From positions 1 to 37,114 of the forward strand of contig BBSL01000039.1 of the NCBI GenBank assembly GCA_001319865.1: DNA of 37,114 nucleotides, given 5' to 3'. Positions within the stretch are counted from its first letter, which is position 1. Every line of letters starts with the position of its first letter. This document shows positions 24,976 through 33,019 of the stretch, in pieces. The notes beneath the pieces are model-generated. The model did not search any database. It was not told where the DNA came from and saw nothing but the letters and a program-made list of their open reading frames with translations. Source of the stretch: Burkholderia sp. E7m39. GTDB lineage: Bacteria; Pseudomonadota; Gammaproteobacteria; Burkholderiales; Burkholderiaceae. Both the position numbers and the translations under genes were made by a program.

Positions 24976-25401
24976 TTATGCCGCCGTTCGGACGCGCTCG
25001 TCGGAAAGGCGAAACTGACGCGCAATCGAGCGCAGCCGGTCGCACCATTCCCATGTGCCGAAGACGTCGTGGACGTTCTGCAGGCAACTCAGCAGGTCGA
25101 CGGTGACGGGATCATAGATGTTCAGGTGCGAGCGCAGCAGTGCCTTCTTCAGCGCGGCAACGCCAATATCCATGTAAATCGGCATTTCCGATGGTGTTTT
25201 GCCGATGTAGCGCACAGGAATGCCTTCCATCGCCGTCATGTAGTCGCGTGGATGGATGAAATTGCCGATGGGACAACCGCCGCAATAGCCACGGTATGCG
25301 CCGCCGCCACGCGGCAGCAGCGCCGCGCGGCCCTGGCCGAACAGATGATCGACCGCCCGGTCAAAAATTTCCTGATGCGTCAGGAAGCTATGGTTTTTCA
25401 T
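24976..25401 (-). CDS. Conserved-looking protein of unknown function
   Basis: A 141-residue soluble protein with a good ribosome site (GGGAG, about eight bases before ATG). I do not recognise the family. Visible features are an N-terminal helix (HQEIFDRAVDHLFGQGRAALL), a Gly-rich turn followed by a Cys pair in YCGGCPIGNFIHPRDY, and a helical C-terminal half with paired Trp and Cys (GTWEWCDRLRSIARQF). The CGGC motif could bind a metal or form a redox disulfide, but two Cys alone do not show this. It has no signal peptide. It is convergent with rpsU across the terminator. Confidence 0.7.
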   Translation of the reverse strand: MKNHSFLTHQEIFDRAVDHLFGQGRAALLPRGGGAYRGYCGGCPIGNFIHPRDYMTAMEGIPVRYIGKTPSEMPIYMDIGVAALKKALLRSHLNIYDPVTVDLLSCLQNVHDVFGTWEWCDRLRSIARQFRLSDERVRTAA

Positions 25402-25839
25402 GTTGGTCTCCCGCGTTCTGCGCAGCGGTTATCCGATTCTGGTGCGTTTCTGATGCGTTTCTGGTGGAACGACTGACAGTATGCTTCGACGCATTTGTCA
25501 ACGAAGCCGCGACCAGAGCCGCATTTCCCGTCCAATTCGCGGCTTGACGCGTGAACCCTGCATCCTCCCGTCCACGCGCTGCCCGGAAGACTCCCCGTCC
25601 AATGGGCGCATCGAAGGGCTCCGCCTACATTGGTTATAACGACCTGGCGTCCCGAAAAGTTAGCTGTTGTGTGCGCTAGCGCTCAGTTCGGCAGGCGATG
25701 GCCGTTGCCACAGCAGCGAATTCGTGCTGAACGCCTTACTGGAAGCGGCACTGTGCACAGCGCGCGTTAGCAGCCCGCAGGCGCGAGCAGGGGCGCCACG
25801 GGGCCAGGTGTTGCGAGCGTGCGACACCGCAGGATCGCA
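25402..25839. other. Intergenic region, no gene seen
   Basis: About 440 bp between the unknown gene at 24976 and tag, both on the minus strand. It should contain the promoter of the 25401 gene. Only short open frames, none with a start and ribosome site, are present. Confidence 0.4.
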
Positions 25840-26439
25840 TCATTTCGAACCTTTCCTGCGGCTTTTCGGGGCGAGCGACGCACACCGCGCGTAGCAGGAG
25901 CAATCGACCTGATGGTCGTTGACCATGCCGACCGCCTGCATGAACGCGTAGCAGATGGTCGTGCCGACAAATTTGCAGCCGTAGCCCTTGAGCGCCTTGC
26001 TGAGCGCATCCGATATTTCAGTCGACGCGGGCGCGTGCTTGTACGTCGTCCACGCGTTCTGGACGGGCGTGTTATCGACGAACGACCACACGAAATCCGC
26101 CAGCGAACCGTGCTCCGACTGGATCTGCCTCACGGCTTTGGCATTGGTCACCACCGACTCGATCTTCCCGCGATGACGCACAATCCCTTCGTCGAGCACG
26201 AGCGCGTCGATCTTTTGCGCTGAGTACCGGGCGACCTTGTCGATATCGAAATTGGAGAACGCGCGCCGGTAGCCCTGGCGCTTGTTCAGGATCGTCGACC
26301 ACGACAGCCCCGCTTGTGCGCCTTCCAGTACGAGCATTTCGAACAGATGCGCGTCATCGCGGGACGGGACGCCCCACTCGGTGTCGTGATAGTGTGCGAG
26401 CGCTTCGCTCGTCGCCCAGTTGCATCGTTGCTCAGCCAC
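25840..26439 (-). CDS. tag: DNA-3-methyladenine glycosylase I
   Basis: A 199-residue base-excision enzyme that removes 3-methyladenine from alkylated DNA. The N-terminal RCNWA and YHDTEWGVPSRDDAHLFE are the Tag signature. The helix-hairpin region (LEGAQAGLSWSTILNKR) and the C-terminal MVNDHQVDCSCYARC supply the Cys/His ligands of the Tag zinc site. The open frame runs much further upstream, but a GTG at 26437-26439 has AGGAG seven bases before it and starts just before the conserved region, so it is chosen. The C-terminal tail is Lys/Arg-rich. It is divergent from the BadF-type kinase. Confidence 0.92.
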   Translation of the reverse strand: MAEQRCNWATSEALAHYHDTEWGVPSRDDAHLFEMLVLEGAQAGLSWSTILNKRQGYRRAFSNFDIDKVARYSAQKIDALVLDEGIVRHRGKIESVVTNAKAVRQIQSEHGSLADFVWSFVDNTPVQNAWTTYKHAPASTEISDALSKALKGYGCKFVGTTICYAFMQAVGMVNDHQVDCSCYARCASLAPKSRRKGSK

Positions 26440-26578
26440 GTTCAGGCTCCTGCATGGTTGGTTGATCGCCCGCCGATCGGGCCACGCCAGCATAGCGGAA
26501 CGAAGTGCAGCCGCAACCTGGCCGTTCGGCCGATTGTCGCGCGCGGGCAGACCTGCCACGCTATGCAGTAACACATCA

Positions 26579-27487
26579 ATGAACACATCAATGAGCATAT
26601 CGATGAACCAGGACCACTATCTGATCGGTGTCGACGGCGGCGGTACGGGCACGCGCGTCGTGCTGGCAACCGCGCAAGGACGCGAACTCGCGCAGGGAAC
26701 GGCGGGGCCGTCGGGCCTCGGCCTGGGTGTCGAGCGCGCGTGGCAGGCGATCCTCGCCGCGAGCGCGCAGGCGTGCGAACGAGCCGGCGTCGCGGCGGAC
26801 TGGACGCGCGTCGTGTTCGGGTGCGGCCTCGCGGGCGTGAACAACCGCGAATGGCTGGCGGCGTTTCGTGCGAAGGCGCCGGCGCTCGCCGGTCTCGCGA
26901 TCGAAAGCGACGCCTATTCGACGCTGTTAGGCGCACACGGCGGCGAGCCTGGCGTGATCGTCGCGCTCGGCACGGGCAGCGTGGGGGCCGTGCTCGATCG
27001 CAATGGCGAGAGCCGCATGGTGAGCGGCTACGGCTACCCGTCCGCCGATGAAGCAAGCGGCGCCTGGCTCGGACTGCGAGCCATCGTGCACGCGCAACAG
27101 GCACTCGATGGCCGCGTGCCCGCCGACGATTTTTCGCAGGCGCTGATCGAACATGTCGGCGCAGTGGATCGCGACGGTTTGGTCGTGTGGTTGTGCGACG
27201 CGAACCAGACGGCCTATGCGAGCCTCGCGCCCGTGGTTGTTGCGAATCGCGCGCACCCGTTCGCGGTGCGGTTGCTGCAGGACGCCGGGCAGGAAATCGG
27301 CAAGATGATCGCCGCGCTCGATCCATCGGACAGTCTGCCCGTCGCCTTGTGCGGCGGCCTTGGGCAGCCATTGAGCGACTACGTGTCGGCACCGTATCGC
27401 GAGCGCTTGCGCGCGCCGCTTTCGGATTCGGCTCACGGCGCATTGCAGCTCGCGCGACGGGAGGCGCGGCGAATCGGCGGCGAGTGA
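26579..27487 (+). CDS. BadF/BadG-type ATPase, N-acetylglucosamine-kinase-like
   Basis: A 302-residue member of the actin-like ATPase superfamily. LIGVDGGGTGTRVVLA is the phosphate-1 loop, IVALGTGSVGAVLD the phosphate-2 loop and ALCGGLGQPLSDYV the adenosine motif. Close relatives phosphorylate GlcNAc or glucosamine, so a role in amino-sugar recycling is plausible; substrate residues cannot be confirmed by eye. Three in-frame ATGs (26579, 26591, 26603) sit in a 12-bp tandem repeat. None has a good ribosome site; the conserved fold needs only the last, so the true start may be 26603. It is divergent from tag. Confidence 0.82.
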   Translation: MNTSMSISMNQDHYLIGVDGGGTGTRVVLATAQGRELAQGTAGPSGLGLGVERAWQAILAASAQACERAGVAADWTRVVFGCGLAGVNNREWLAAFRAKAPALAGLAIESDAYSTLLGAHGGEPGVIVALGTGSVGAVLDRNGESRMVSGYGYPSADEASGAWLGLRAIVHAQQALDGRVPADDFSQALIEHVGAVDRDGLVVWLCDANQTAYASLAPVVVANRAHPFAVRLLQDAGQEIGKMIAALDPSDSLPVALCGGLGQPLSDYVSAPYRERLRAPLSDSAHGALQLARREARRIGGE

Positions 27488-27618
27488 GGGCGAGAGATTT
27501 GCGAGGGCCAGACCTGCCGGCGGCGCGCCTCGCGCGGACGTCGATCGCGGGGGACGGCGGGCGCTGCCTCAGGAGGCGATAAAATAGCCGTTTTCCGACG
27601 CCGCCCGTCAGCCTGCCC

Positions 27619-28440
27619 ATGTACAAAGCCATCGCCAGCGATCTGGATGGAACGCTCCTGAATAGCGACCATCAGGTCGACCCCTTCACGATCAATACCA
27701 TGCGTGCGCTCGAAGCGCTCGGCATCCCTATCGTGATCGCGACGGGGCGCCACTATAGCGACGTCGCCGGAATCCGCGATGTCCTTGGTATCCGGCCGTA
27801 TCTGATCACCTCGAACGGCGCGCGCGTGCATTCGCCCGACGACGAAATGATCTTCGCCGACGACCTTCAGGCCACTGTCGTACAGCAAATCGTGAAGCCG
27901 GAGATTGCTGGCGAGCATGGACGGGTGATCGTCAATCTGTTCGCCGACAAGGAATGGCTGATCGACCGCGACGCGCCCGAACTGCTGCGTTACCACCAGG
28001 ATTCCGGTTTCACCTACAACGTGACTGATCTGCAGCGGCACGACGGCGCCGACATCGCGAAAGCCCTGTACATCGGCGATCCGAAAGATCTCGCGGTGGT
28101 GGCGGCGAACCTGGAGCGCACGTTCGGCGACGCGCTGTATGTCACGTATTCACTGCCCGACTGTCTCGAGGTGATGACCGCGAACGTGTCGAAAGGGCGG
28201 GCTCTGCAGTTCGTGCTCGACCGGCTGAACGTTCCGGCCGCGAAGTGCGTCGCGTTCGGCGACAACATGAACGACATCGACATGCTGGAAACGGCGGGCC
28301 ATCCGTTCATGATGAACAACGCGAATCCCGATCTGATCGCGCGACTGCCCAACGTGCCGCGCATCGGGAACAACTTCGAGGCGGGCGTCGCGCATCATCT
28401 GCGCAAACTGTTCGAACTCGACGACGAACTCACGGCGTAA
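27619..28440 (+). CDS. Cof-type HAD-IIB phosphatase
   Basis: A 273-residue HAD-superfamily hydrolase. Motif I SDLDGTLL holds the nucleophile D8 and acid/base D10. IVIATGRHY is motif II, KGRALQFVLDRL carries the motif III lysine, and CVAFGDNMNDIDMLETAG is motif IV. The large inserted cap between motifs II and III is the IIB type, as in YidA and Cof. Such enzymes dephosphorylate sugar phosphates or related small metabolites. The ATG at 27619 precedes the first strand directly; the ribosome site is weak. It may be co-expressed with the sugar kinase 131 bp upstream. Confidence 0.9.
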   Translation: MYKAIASDLDGTLLNSDHQVDPFTINTMRALEALGIPIVIATGRHYSDVAGIRDVLGIRPYLITSNGARVHSPDDEMIFADDLQATVVQQIVKPEIAGEHGRVIVNLFADKEWLIDRDAPELLRYHQDSGFTYNVTDLQRHDGADIAKALYIGDPKDLAVVAANLERTFGDALYVTYSLPDCLEVMTANVSKGRALQFVLDRLNVPAAKCVAFGDNMNDIDMLETAGHPFMMNNANPDLIARLPNVPRIGNNFEAGVAHHLRKLFELDDELTA

Positions 28441-28462
28441 ATCCGACGCTGCTGAACAGATC

Positions 28463-28491
28463 TGGCGCGCCGCGTTCAGGCAGGCGCGCCA
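28463..28491. terminator. Stem-loop between convergent genes
   Basis: 9-bp arms TGGCGCGCC and its complement, with an 11-nt loop, lie between the HAD gene and the secreted-protein gene. There is no T-run on either side; it may be a weak bidirectional terminator. Confidence 0.4.
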
Positions 28492-28503
28492 CCGAAAGGC
28501 ACC

Positions 28504-28806
28504 TTAGTCGTGCCAACCCCGATTATTTCCACTCCAGCGGTTGCCGTTGTTGTCATTCCAGCGGTTGTCGTGGTCGCGACGATCGCGGTTCCAGCGGTGG
28601 TTCCAACCGTAATCGCGGCGATAACCCTCGTAGCGGCGATCGCCCCAGTAGCGGTTTCCGTAGTACACCGGCTGCGGGGCGGGCGCGACGTACGTCGGAG
28701 CGGGCGCGCCAAGCGACAGGCCGATGCTCGTATGCGCCTGTGCGACACCGCATGCGCCAGCGGCGAGACCAGCTGCGACGAACATGTGAGTGACGATGCG
28801 CTTCAT
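28504..28806 (-). CDS. Small secreted basic protein, Arg/Asn/Trp/Tyr-rich
   Basis: A 100-residue protein of unknown function. It has a clear signal peptide: MKRIVTHMF, a hydrophobic AAGLAAGACG core and an AQA-H cleavage site near residue 24. The mature part starts with a Pro-rich linker and turns into a low-complexity region dominated by Arg, Asn, Asp, Gly, Trp and Tyr (RRYEGYRRDYGW, later GNRWSGNNRGWHD). An AGGAGA site lies six bases before the start. Similar YXXR-type small exported proteins are common in Burkholderiaceae; a periplasmic or envelope role is likely but unproven. Confidence 0.82.
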   Translation of the reverse strand: MKRIVTHMFVAAGLAAGACGVAQAHTSIGLSLGAPAPTYVAPAPQPVYYGNRYWGDRRYEGYRRDYGWNHRWNRDRRDHDNRWNDNNGNRWSGNNRGWHD

Positions 28807-29108
28807 CTTGCTTCTCCTGTAATGCGGCGTGTTTGCCGTATAGGTTCAATCTACGCGTCGCGGGCTGACGGGACTGCGACAGGATGTTACGAAGTGAAAG
28901 CATGCAATGCGGGCGCGCAGCACGTGTGCGTCATCCGTTTTGCTCCACTGAGCGCAACGCATTGGGCAGCACGGCCGGCCTTGCATCACAGGGCGCAGCC
29001 GCCTGCTTTCCAATCGATTGAAATGTCCGCGCAATCGAAATGAATGTGGCCGTAAACCGGCCTTACATTTGAACCATCTATTAATGCGCGGCCTGGGCCG
29101 TGCAAAGC
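28807..29108. other. Intergenic region upstream of the secreted-protein gene
   Basis: About 300 bp, between the 5' end of the secreted-protein gene and the terminator of aqpZ. It should hold the promoter of the secreted-protein gene; no box pair was convincing and no ORF or RNA is evident. Confidence 0.4.
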
Positions 29109-29136
29109 AAAACGGGGCGCCGCAGCGCCCCGTTTT
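29109..29136 (-). terminator. Intrinsic terminator downstream of aqpZ
   Basis: A 12-bp perfect stem (29109-29120 with 29125-29136) around a CGCA loop, with A/T-rich flanks on both sides. On the minus strand it ends in TTTTGCTTTG. It can work in either direction and lies 22 bases after the restored aqpZ stop. Confidence 0.88.
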
Positions 29137-29158
29137 CATTCAGACGGAATGAGGGCGA

Positions 29159-29906
29159 TCACGCCGCCACGCGTTCGCGCTCCACTTCGGCGACTTGCCG
29201 GGCTTCGGCCGCCACGACGGGATACACGATCCCCGCGATCACCGCCCCGAGAACGGGCGCCACCCAGAAGAGCCACAACTGGTCGACAGCCGCGCCGCCG
29301 ACGAACAGTGCCGGTCCTGTCGAACGAGCCGGACTCACTGACGTTCGTGACGGGAATCGAGATCAGGTGAATCAGCGTGAGGCACAGGCCGATCGCGATG
29401 GGCGCAAAGCCGGCGGGAGCGCGCCGGTCGGTGGCGCCGAGAATCACGAAGAGGAAAAACGCCGTCATTACCGTTTCGCAGACAAACGCCGCCGGCAACG
29501 CGTAGTGGTCCGGCGAGCGTTCGCCGTAACCGTTGCTCGCGAAACCGTTGGCAACCAGATGGAAATCGGGATTGCCCGATGCGATGACGGACAGCACATA
29601 CGCGCCGAGCACGGCGCCAAGCACCTGCGCGACGACATACGGCAGAAGATCGCGTGCGGGGAAGCGCCCGGCAACGGTGAGGCCGACGCTCACGGCGGGG
29701 TTCAGATGGCAGCCGGAGACGTGCCCGATCGCATACGCCATGGTCAGGACGGTCAGGCCGAAGGCGAGCGAAACGCCGACAAAGCCAATGCCGAGGCCGT
29801 GCACCGGGCCGGCGAAGTTTGCCGCGAGCACGGCGCTGCCGCAGCCACCCAGCACGAGCCAGAAGGTGCCGAACAGCTCTGCCGCGAGGCGCTTGGAGAG
29901 GTTCAT
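29159..29906 (-). pseudogene. aqpZ: Aquaporin Z with a frameshift at the second NPA motif
   Basis: The frame from ATG 29906 (AGGA about ten bases upstream) encodes [25 protein letters not shown]... through the first NPA ([10 protein letters not shown]) and most membrane helices. At about 29332-29338 the expected [19 protein letters not shown] breaks: the read frame becomes [14 protein letters not shown]... and ends at 29136. Two bases appear to be missing. In the shifted frame the family C-terminus resumes perfectly ([23 protein letters not shown], ending [14 protein letters not shown] near 29159). As written, the last helix and second NPA are lost and water transport should fail. A sequencing or assembly error is equally possible. 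Confidence 0.82.
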
Positions 29907-30146
29907 CGTGTGTAATCCTAAAAGTACTGAAAGTGCAGGAGACAAGGACGAGAGCGCACGCGCTACCCGGAACTTGGGAGCGCAAATTTTAAGCAACGTT
30001 GCCCAAACGGACTGTCAAGAATTGCATTCGCAAACGCTGAATTATTCCGTGATAAACGCGACTTCCTTTGAAGGTTTCAGCAATCTTTAATAAATACTCA
30101 GACGAAAACTTTTGATAGAACGGTATTCGTCTCCATTGCGAATTTC

Positions 30147-30174
30147 GTTAGCACCGGCTAATCTCCGTGCTAAC
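30147..30174 (+). promoter_or_regulatory. Inverted repeat just upstream of the H-NS-type gene
   Basis: GTTAGCAC at 30147-30154 and GTGCTAAC at 30167-30174 are perfect 8-bp arms around 12 bases. The repeat ends about 28 bases before the start codon. It could be an operator or a 5'-UTR hairpin controlling translation. The surrounding 29997-30202 region is AT-rich. Confidence 0.5.
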
Positions 30175-30202
30175 CACTTTTAGAAAAAAGAGGGGAGCCC
30201 AA

Positions 30203-30505
30203 ATGTCACAATACGCAGATCTCAAAGCGCAGATTGCCCGCTTGCAGGCCGAAGCGGAGGACGCGCGACGCAATGAAGTCGGCAATGTGATTGCCGAAAT
30301 CCGCCAGAAAATCGCCGAATACGGACTGAGTGCGCACGATCTCGGTTTCGCCGAGGCCGCCCGCCGCGGACGCCCGCCCAAGAAGGCGCCGCTGCCCGCG
30401 AAGTATCAAGACCCGAAGTCCGGCAACACGTGGAGCGGCCGGGGAAAGCCGCCCAAGTGGATCGCCGGCAAGAACCGCGAGCGCTTTCTGATCGAGCAGG
30501 CATAA
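30203..30505 (+). CDS. H-NS-family DNA-binding protein
   Basis: A 100-residue nucleoid protein. The N-terminal coiled-coil oligomerisation region (LKAQIARLQAEAEDARRNEVGNVIAEIRQKI) is followed by a Pro/Lys linker and the H-NS DNA-binding motif TWSGRGKPPKWI. Such proteins silence AT-rich, horizontally acquired DNA. The ATG at 30203 has a strong GGGGAG site; a TTG twelve codons upstream is ignored. Betaproteobacteria carry several such paralogues, so no symbol is given. Confidence 0.93.
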   Translation: MSQYADLKAQIARLQAEAEDARRNEVGNVIAEIRQKIAEYGLSAHDLGFAEAARRGRPPKKAPLPAKYQDPKSGNTWSGRGKPPKWIAGKNRERFLIEQA

Positions 30506-30682
30506 TTAGGACAAACTGCGAAAGCCGGTTGAAGGTAATCCCGCGGAATGCGCCACCTTAAGATTCGCCTTTATTGAGTGGGGAGGCGTCTGAAGCGCCG
30601 GTCGCTTCCTCTAGGAACAGCGCATAGCGCGGCATTGACGTAAACGCTTGCATCGGCTGTCCGCTGTCTATGGCTACAATTG

Positions 30683-30709
30683 AAAAAGCCGCCCGAAGGG
30701 CGGCTTTTT
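30683..30709. terminator. Bidirectional terminator between H-NS-type gene and GT4
   Basis: AAAAAGCCGCCC and its complement form a 12-bp perfect stem with a GAA loop; the T-run follows on either strand. It lies between two convergent genes and can end both. The 177 bp between the H-NS-type stop and this site show no gene. Confidence 0.94.
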
Positions 30710-30809
30710 AGTAGTAGAAGTCAAAATAGACGAATATGCGGGCACGCAAACGATTCAAGCGAACATTTTACGTGCCGTTCGCGGCATCGGCAGACTTGAC
30801 CTGTCGCGA

Positions 30810-31874
30810 TCAGCCCACCGCCACGCGGCGCAGCATCGGCCGGCGGGTTGCTTCGAGAAGCGCCGTATAGCTGTCTACATAATTCTGCGCCATGATCTTC
30901 GAGCTGAAGCGGCGCTCGAACTGCGAGCGGATTTCGCTGCGCGACAGTTCGTCGATACGCTGCAGCGCCGCCACGGCACCTTGCACGTCCTCGCAGATAA
31001 AGCCCGTCACGCCGTGGTCGATCACTTCCGGCACCGAGCCGCGATTGAACGCGATCACCGGCGTGCCGCACGCCATCGACTCGATCATCACGAGGCCGAA
31101 CGGCTCCGACCAGTCGATCGGGAACAGCAGCGCCTTCGCGCCCGACAGAAATTCGGGCTTCTGCGCCTCGTTGATCTCGCCGATGAACTCGACATGCGCC
31201 TGCGACAGCAGCGGCTCGATTTCCGCCTTGAAGTATTCCTGATCGGCCTTGTCCACCTTGGCGGCGATCTTCAGCGGCAGCCCGCTTTGCGCGGCGATCT
31301 TGATGGCCGTATCGACGCGCTTTTCCGGGCAGATGCGACCGAGGAACGCCAGATATTCGGGTTTCTTGTGGCTTTGCGGCGTCAGCAGCTGAGCGGGCAG
31401 GCCGTGGTAGATGGTGTTGAGCCAGTTGGCCTGCTGCAGCGGCAGGCGCTGCGAGTCCGAAATCGAGATCACGGGCGCGTCGGTGAACGTGTCGAACACC
31501 GGCTGCAGCTCCGGCAGGTCCAGACGGCCGTGCAGCGTCGTGACAAACGGCGTGTCCAGCGTCGAAAACAGCGGGAACGGCATGTAGTCGAGGTGGAAAT
31601 GCAGCACGTCGAACTCATGCGCGACCTTGCGGACCCGTTCAAGCAACAGCATGTGCGGCGCGAGCGCGTCGCGGATGGTCGGGTCCAGACGCAGCGCGCG
31701 CGGCCACGCGGCTTCCAGCTTCGCGGACGTCACGGAATCGCCGCTCGCGAACAGCGTCACATCGTGACCCAAATCGACCAGCGCCTCGGTCAGATAAGAC
31801 ACGACGCGTTCTGTGCCGCCGTAGAGTTTCGGTGGAACAGCTTCATACAAAGGTGCGATTTGTGCGATTCGCAT
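30810..31874 (-). CDS. Glycosyltransferase family 4
   Basis: A 354-residue GT-B enzyme. The N-terminal domain begins MRIAQIAPLYEAVPPKLYGGTE with the Gly-rich loop. The C-terminal domain begins YLAFLGRICPEKRVDTAIKIA and has the EPFGLVMIE (E-x7-E) motif, followed by ACGTPVIAFNRGSVPE, all standard for retaining GT4 sugar transferases. AAGGAG lies seven bases before the ATG at 31874; the longer upstream frame is rejected. No membrane helix is present. It is separated from the other glycan genes and may act in exopolysaccharide or LPS synthesis; the acceptor is unknown. Confidence 0.9.
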   Translation of the reverse strand: MRIAQIAPLYEAVPPKLYGGTERVVSYLTEALVDLGHDVTLFASGDSVTSAKLEAAWPRALRLDPTIRDALAPHMLLLERVRKVAHEFDVLHFHLDYMPFPLFSTLDTPFVTTLHGRLDLPELQPVFDTFTDAPVISISDSQRLPLQQANWLNTIYHGLPAQLLTPQSHKKPEYLAFLGRICPEKRVDTAIKIAAQSGLPLKIAAKVDKADQEYFKAEIEPLLSQAHVEFIGEINEAQKPEFLSGAKALLFPIDWSEPFGLVMIESMACGTPVIAFNRGSVPEVIDHGVTGFICEDVQGAVAALQRIDELSRSEIRSQFERRFSSKIMAQNYVDSYTALLEATRRPMLRRVAVG

Positions 31875-32057
31875 GCGTGATCTCCTTATGCAGAGGGCTT
31901 CGCGCTGCGGTGTCTGGCGTGTGGCCAAAACGCGGAAGCCTGGCGGACGGTTGGGCGCGGTGTGCCGCCGCCCTGGCAGGAAGCCCAATGGGGTTATCCC
32001 TAGGTGCCATTATCGGGATCGCACGCGGTAATTCGAGCTATTTTTCAAACACTTAAC

Positions 32058-32090
32058 GTTGTTACAGCGCGAAACAAGCTGCGTAACAAC
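32058..32090. promoter_or_regulatory. Inverted repeat GTTGTTAC / GTAACAAC
   Basis: 8-bp perfect arms spaced by 17 bases, in the gap between the divergent GT4 and flhD genes. A dyad of this kind could bind a dimeric regulator, or form an RNA hairpin. It is about 185 bp before the GT4 start. Confidence 0.4.
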
Positions 32091-32371
32091 TCCGCATATG
32101 GGGCGGGAAAGCTCAGACCTGCGGACATCCGGGCAACATCCGTCGCACTTTGGGCGGATCGGCGCAGCATGTTGCGCCCGCGATTCGTCTGACTAATAGT
32201 GTGCTGCCCAACAATCGATGCGAATTTCGCTTTCTTTTGAGTTGAATATGAGCGCATAATCCGCTTCCCAAACCTTTCACGCGTGTCCTCGCGTGTAATG
32301 GATCGGCGCGACGCCAGCGCACGCTGGTTCACAGTTGGCCGTATCCAATCCCTATCAAATCCCCCGCCCAA

Positions 32372-32404
32372 AGAATTTGTAGGAAAAAGTCCTACAGAAA
32401 TTCT
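32372..32404. promoter_or_regulatory. Extended palindrome upstream of flhD
   Basis: AGAATTTGTAGGA is paired to TCCTACAGAAATTCT across a 5-nt loop: a 6-bp inner stem, a 2-nt bulge and a 7-bp outer stem. It lies 165 bp before the flhD start. It could be an operator or a 5'-leader hairpin of flhDC. Confidence 0.5.
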
Positions 32405-32569
32405 GGATTTTTCCGTCAACCAATTGGGGCGTGTGTCCGATTTTCGCCGGCTGCCTCTTTCGCGAAAATGCACGCTGACCATAAGCGTGCCGCTCGTGGT
32501 TTTTTAAACACGATCGAGCAAACGTTTTACGCAGGCCTGACCAGCCAGATTCAAAAATCGGGGGATTCA

Positions 32570-32890
32570 ATGAGCACCCAAAGTGACATGCTCAATGAAA
32601 TTAGGGAAGTGAACCTGTCTTATCTGCTGCTCGCGCAGCGTCTGTTGCGCGAAGACAAGCCGATGGGCATGTTCCGCATGGGCATCTCGGAGCAGCTCGC
32701 CGACGTGCTCGCCAACCTGTCGCTCGCGCAGACAGTGAAGCTGGCGGCGTCGAACCAGTTGCTGTGCCGCTTCCGCTTCGACGATCACCAGATCCTTTCG
32801 TCGCTCGCCGACAAGGGCAAATCGAGCGCCGTCGCCCAGGCGCATTCCGCCATTCTGATGGCCGGACAGCCAGTCGAGCAGATCGGCTGA
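32570..32890 (+). CDS. flhD: Flagellar master regulator subunit FlhD
   Basis: A 106-residue regulator with the typical start MSTQSDMLNEIREVNLSYLLLAQRLL and the segment LANLSLAQTVKLAASNQLLCRFRF. FlhD forms the FlhD4C2 complex that activates class II flagellar promoters with sigma-70. A GGGGGA site lies six bases before the ATG at 32570; the frame upstream of it is not coding. A 129-bp gap containing a strong hairpin separates it from flhC, unlike the almost contiguous E. coli pair. Confidence 0.96.
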   Translation: MSTQSDMLNEIREVNLSYLLLAQRLLREDKPMGMFRMGISEQLADVLANLSLAQTVKLAASNQLLCRFRFDDHQILSSLADKGKSSAVAQAHSAILMAGQPVEQIG

Positions 32891-32963
32891 CGCTGGCGGC
32901 CGGCGCGTTGCGCGCCGCAAAGACGCACCCTACGCGCGTCGGCGACGGCGCTTGAATCGTTTT

Positions 32964-32990
32964 CCGTGCGGCTGCGCGTCAGCCGCACGG
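32964..32990 (+). other. 11-bp perfect stem-loop between flhD and flhC
   Basis: CCGTGCGGCTG and its complement with a 5-nt loop lie 30 bases before the flhC start. A smaller 7-bp hairpin lies just after the flhD stop. There is no T-run. It may be an mRNA processing or translational control element. Confidence 0.5.
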
Positions 32991-33019
32991 TGCGACAACG
33001 GACGCGGGAAGCGAGGCGG

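Larger units (their letters stand above)
31875..32569. other. Long gene-free region upstream of flhD
   Basis: About 695 bp between the GT4 gene and flhD. The open frames in it (for example minus 32482-32045) have no family resemblance and no ribosome site. It contains two sizeable inverted repeats, at 32058-32090 and 32372-32404. As the control region of the flagellar master operon it is expected to receive several regulators. Confidence 0.5.

Noticed and set aside
32045..32482. 145-codon minus-strand ORF upstream of flhD
   Set aside because: No ribosome site and no family features; the region looks like control DNA with inverted repeats.
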